Assembly: GCA_902789415.1 (NCBI GenBank)
Contig: CADAOD010000001.1
Location: 62,001-126,000, forward strand
Direction of reading: 5' to 3'
DNA from: an uncultured Prevotellaceae bacterium
Lineage (GTDB): Bacteria; Bacteroidota; Bacteroidia; Bacteroidales; Bacteroidaceae
DNA length: 64,000 nt
The notes below the pieces were generated by a model that worked only from the letters and a program-made list of their open reading frames with translations, was not told the DNA's origin and ran no database searches. This document shows, piece after piece, positions 62,459 to 64,000 of this stretch. Position 1 is the first letter of the stretch, and every line of letters begins with the position of its first letter. Made by a program: the position numbers and the translations under genes.

Positions 62459-62773
62459 TGTATGACATGTTTTTAGGGGTATACCGTCTCAATTTTTACA
62501 TTTTGTCTATTCGCCGTGGAATCTTGGGCGTGACAAAGATACAAAAATTTCCTGTAACCTCATCGTTTTTATCGGATTATTTTCGTTCAAGTTATTATCT
62601 TTTAGTATTCATGGATATCTGGGCTGTAAAAATGAGGGCATAATGTGTTTTTTGTGATGATTATTTGTGGTAATAAGAATAAAATAGTATCTTTGCGCAT
62701 GATTTGAGTTGATATTAAAAATATAAACCATATCTTGTGGATAATTTAGTTTATAATATTTCAAGAGTTATAT
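62459..62773. other. intergenic region with divergent promoters
   Basis: Leftward -7 box at 62541-62534. Rightward promoter TTTG at 62664-62667, 20 bases, TATCTTTG at 62688-62695, which is exact and gives a leader of about 75 bases for the gene at 62774. A short plus-strand frame at 62458-62643 has no promoter and no recognisable features. Confidence 0.75.
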
Positions 62774-63787
62774 ATGGAAAGTAAAGCCTCCGAAAGAATA
62801 GTTTGGATAGATTGGGCTAAATCTATTTGTATGTTCCTCGTTATCCTTGGACATTGTCATATTCGTGTGGAAGATCAATTTGTAACTCAGTTTATTTATT
62901 CATTCCATATGATGTTGTTCTTTTTTCTTTCGGGTATTTTATGCAAAAGAGAACTTAGTTTTGATTCGATAAAGTCTGATATAAGATTTTTAGTGTTACC
63001 ATATTTTACATTTGGAATATTGTTGATAGTATTTGACTTTATGCGTGCAAGGACATTTGATTTGTGCCTTTTTATGCAAAAGCTATATTCTTTATTACTT
63101 GGTGATGATGCATCTATCGGCCCTATATGGTTTTTGCCCGCTTTATTTATATGCAAACAGTTGTTCTTGATTTTGAAAAAGTTGAAGAATAATTGTATAT
63201 GGCTGTATTTCGCAATTGTTCTTTTGTCTTTTCTTCCTGCGTTATGTATATCATCATATAAATTGAATATACCTTTCTTTTCAGATTCCGCGTTATGTGG
63301 ATTTCCCTTTCTTGTAGTAGGATATGAAAGCAGTTCTTTATGTTTACATATAAAGAAAAGTAAGTGGTATCTTCGGTTTGCTTGTTCAATTCTTCTGTTA
63401 GTATTATCTGCTTTGGTTTGTAGAGAAAACGGGTTCGTAAATTTGTCGGATTGTGTGATAGGTAATTCTGTTTTTTTATATTATATAAACGCTCTTTCTG
63501 TTATTGCGTCTATTTGTATGTTATGTATGTCTATTGACAAAATCAACTCTTTTGTATTAACAACCTCTTATGGTTCTATCTTTACATTGTTCTTTCATGG
63601 TATTCCGATGTCTTTTTTTAATTATTATCTCCCAATCATATTAGGGTTCTCTCTCTCTTCATACTCTTTGTTTATGGCATTTCTTTTTTCTATTTCTACA
63701 TATATTATATGTTATTTTATAATTAAATTTTTAGATGACCATTTCCCAATATTATTTGGATTAAGGGGGAACTTGCGTAAGATGTAA
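62774..63787 (+). CDS. acyltransferase family 3 membrane protein (fucose-4-O-acetylase type)
   Basis: 337 residues, about ten helices. It opens 'RIVWIDWAKSICMFLVILGH', matching the protein at 20783-21811, with the conserved first-helix histidine; 'QFIYSFHMMLFFFLSGILCK' is the second segment. 'IGPIWFLPALFICKQL' is typical of this subgroup. Probable sugar O-acetyltransferase. The 75-base leader is unusually long for this window. Confidence 0.88.
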   Translation: MESKASERIVWIDWAKSICMFLVILGHCHIRVEDQFVTQFIYSFHMMLFFFLSGILCKRELSFDSIKSDIRFLVLPYFTFGILLIVFDFMRARTFDLCLFMQKLYSLLLGDDASIGPIWFLPALFICKQLFLILKKLKNNCIWLYFAIVLLSFLPALCISSYKLNIPFFSDSALCGFPFLVVGYESSSLCLHIKKSKWYLRFACSILLLVLSALVCRENGFVNLSDCVIGNSVFLYYINALSVIASICMLCMSIDKINSFVLTTSYGSIFTLFFHGIPMSFFNYYLPIILGFSLSSYSLFMAFLFSISTYIICYFIIKFLDDHFPILFGLRGNLRKM

Positions 63788-64000
63788 TACAAGAATGAAA
63801 TTTTATTGGGGGGGTATATTTTTCGTCGGACGGCAATAACAAATACTATATTAATAAGTCAAAAAAAGAGATCACTTATAATTTATTTATAATTAATGTG
63901 GCAATTAGTTTTAGCCTTTCTCTTCCAAATAGGAACTTGATGGTAAATATAGTTCTTATGGATAAATGAATTTTGTAAAAAGGTATTTTATTGACAAGTT
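63788..64000. other. window end without recognised gene
   Basis: AT-rich sequence with a run of seven G (63808-63814). No coding frame or clear promoter pair could be supported; a gene may begin beyond the window. Confidence 0.5.

Noticed and set aside
62458..62643. 61-codon plus-strand frame in the divergent intergenic region
   Set aside because: It lies across the leader and promoter of the leftward acyltransferase and has no coding features.
1..64000. tRNA, rRNA, CRISPR arrays, insertion sequences
   Set aside because: Looked for cloverleaf ends with GTTCGA-type loops, regular repeat-spacer patterns and transposase motifs; none was convincing.

Overview
The window looks like a chromosomal segment of a Bacteroidota bacterium, most like the Prevotellaceae (Prevotella and relatives). 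Three things point there. Promoters repeatedly show the Bacteroidota pattern, TTTG, about 20 bases, then TAnnTTTG. The housekeeping genes have Bacteroidota-type forms (a YidC of about 630 residues, type III glutamine synthetase, DUF3078, DUF1573, DUF6078 and LruC-domain lipoproteins). Shine-Dalgarno sites are largely absent. No rRNA, tRNA, CRISPR array or insertion sequence was recognised.

Layout. 1-6.8 kb is core: an S9 peptidase cut by the window edge, yidC, DUF3078 and DUF1573 proteins, aspS, and two small proteins, one a winged-helix protein with a histone-like tail. 6.8-20.8 kb is a surface-polysaccharide region with eleven glycosyltransferase-type genes, UDP-galactopyranose mutase (glf) and a hexapeptide acyltransferase. 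The part from about 12.1 to 20.8 kb is visibly AT-rich, and no flippase, polymerase or initiating transferase is present. 20.8-23.8 kb holds two divergent membrane acyltransferases and a nucleotidyltransferase-like gene. 23.8-41.8 kb is mostly core: a FetAB-like ABC pair, agmatine-to-putrescine genes, type III glutamine synthetase, a DsbD-like reductase, valS, mazG, a lipoprotein, RNase Z, an L,D-transpeptidase/ECF sigma/small membrane protein/Spy-like operon, nth, a UbiA-type prenyltransferase and a DUF6078 protein.

41.8-44.4 kb has a dense array of short repeats in front of a VirE-type primase/helicase-like gene. 44.5-48.8 kb is a tandem pair of LruC-domain lipoproteins sharing an identical 25-base leader. 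48.9-63.8 kb is again AT-rich and is dominated by glycan-modifying functions: five of the window's seven acyltransferase-3 family proteins, three SGNH proteins, a sialate-esterase-like protein and a polysaccharide deacetylase. Embedded in it are two convergent operons: a SASA-type esterase, an FkbH-like HAD-IIIC enzyme and a VOC protein on one side; an acyl carrier protein, an MBOAT and an SGNH protein on the other.

How the genes may work together. The best candidate for an undescribed system is the FkbH/VOC/ACP/MBOAT/SGNH set at 52.2-58.2 kb. It resembles the Dlt D-alanylation pathway with the adenylating enzyme replaced by an FkbH-type loader, and would put a small acid, perhaps glyceryl, onto a carrier protein and then onto a surface glycan. 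This is inference from domain content and order. The second candidate is the iteron-like array with its VirE-family gene, which looks like a cryptic replication or regulatory module.
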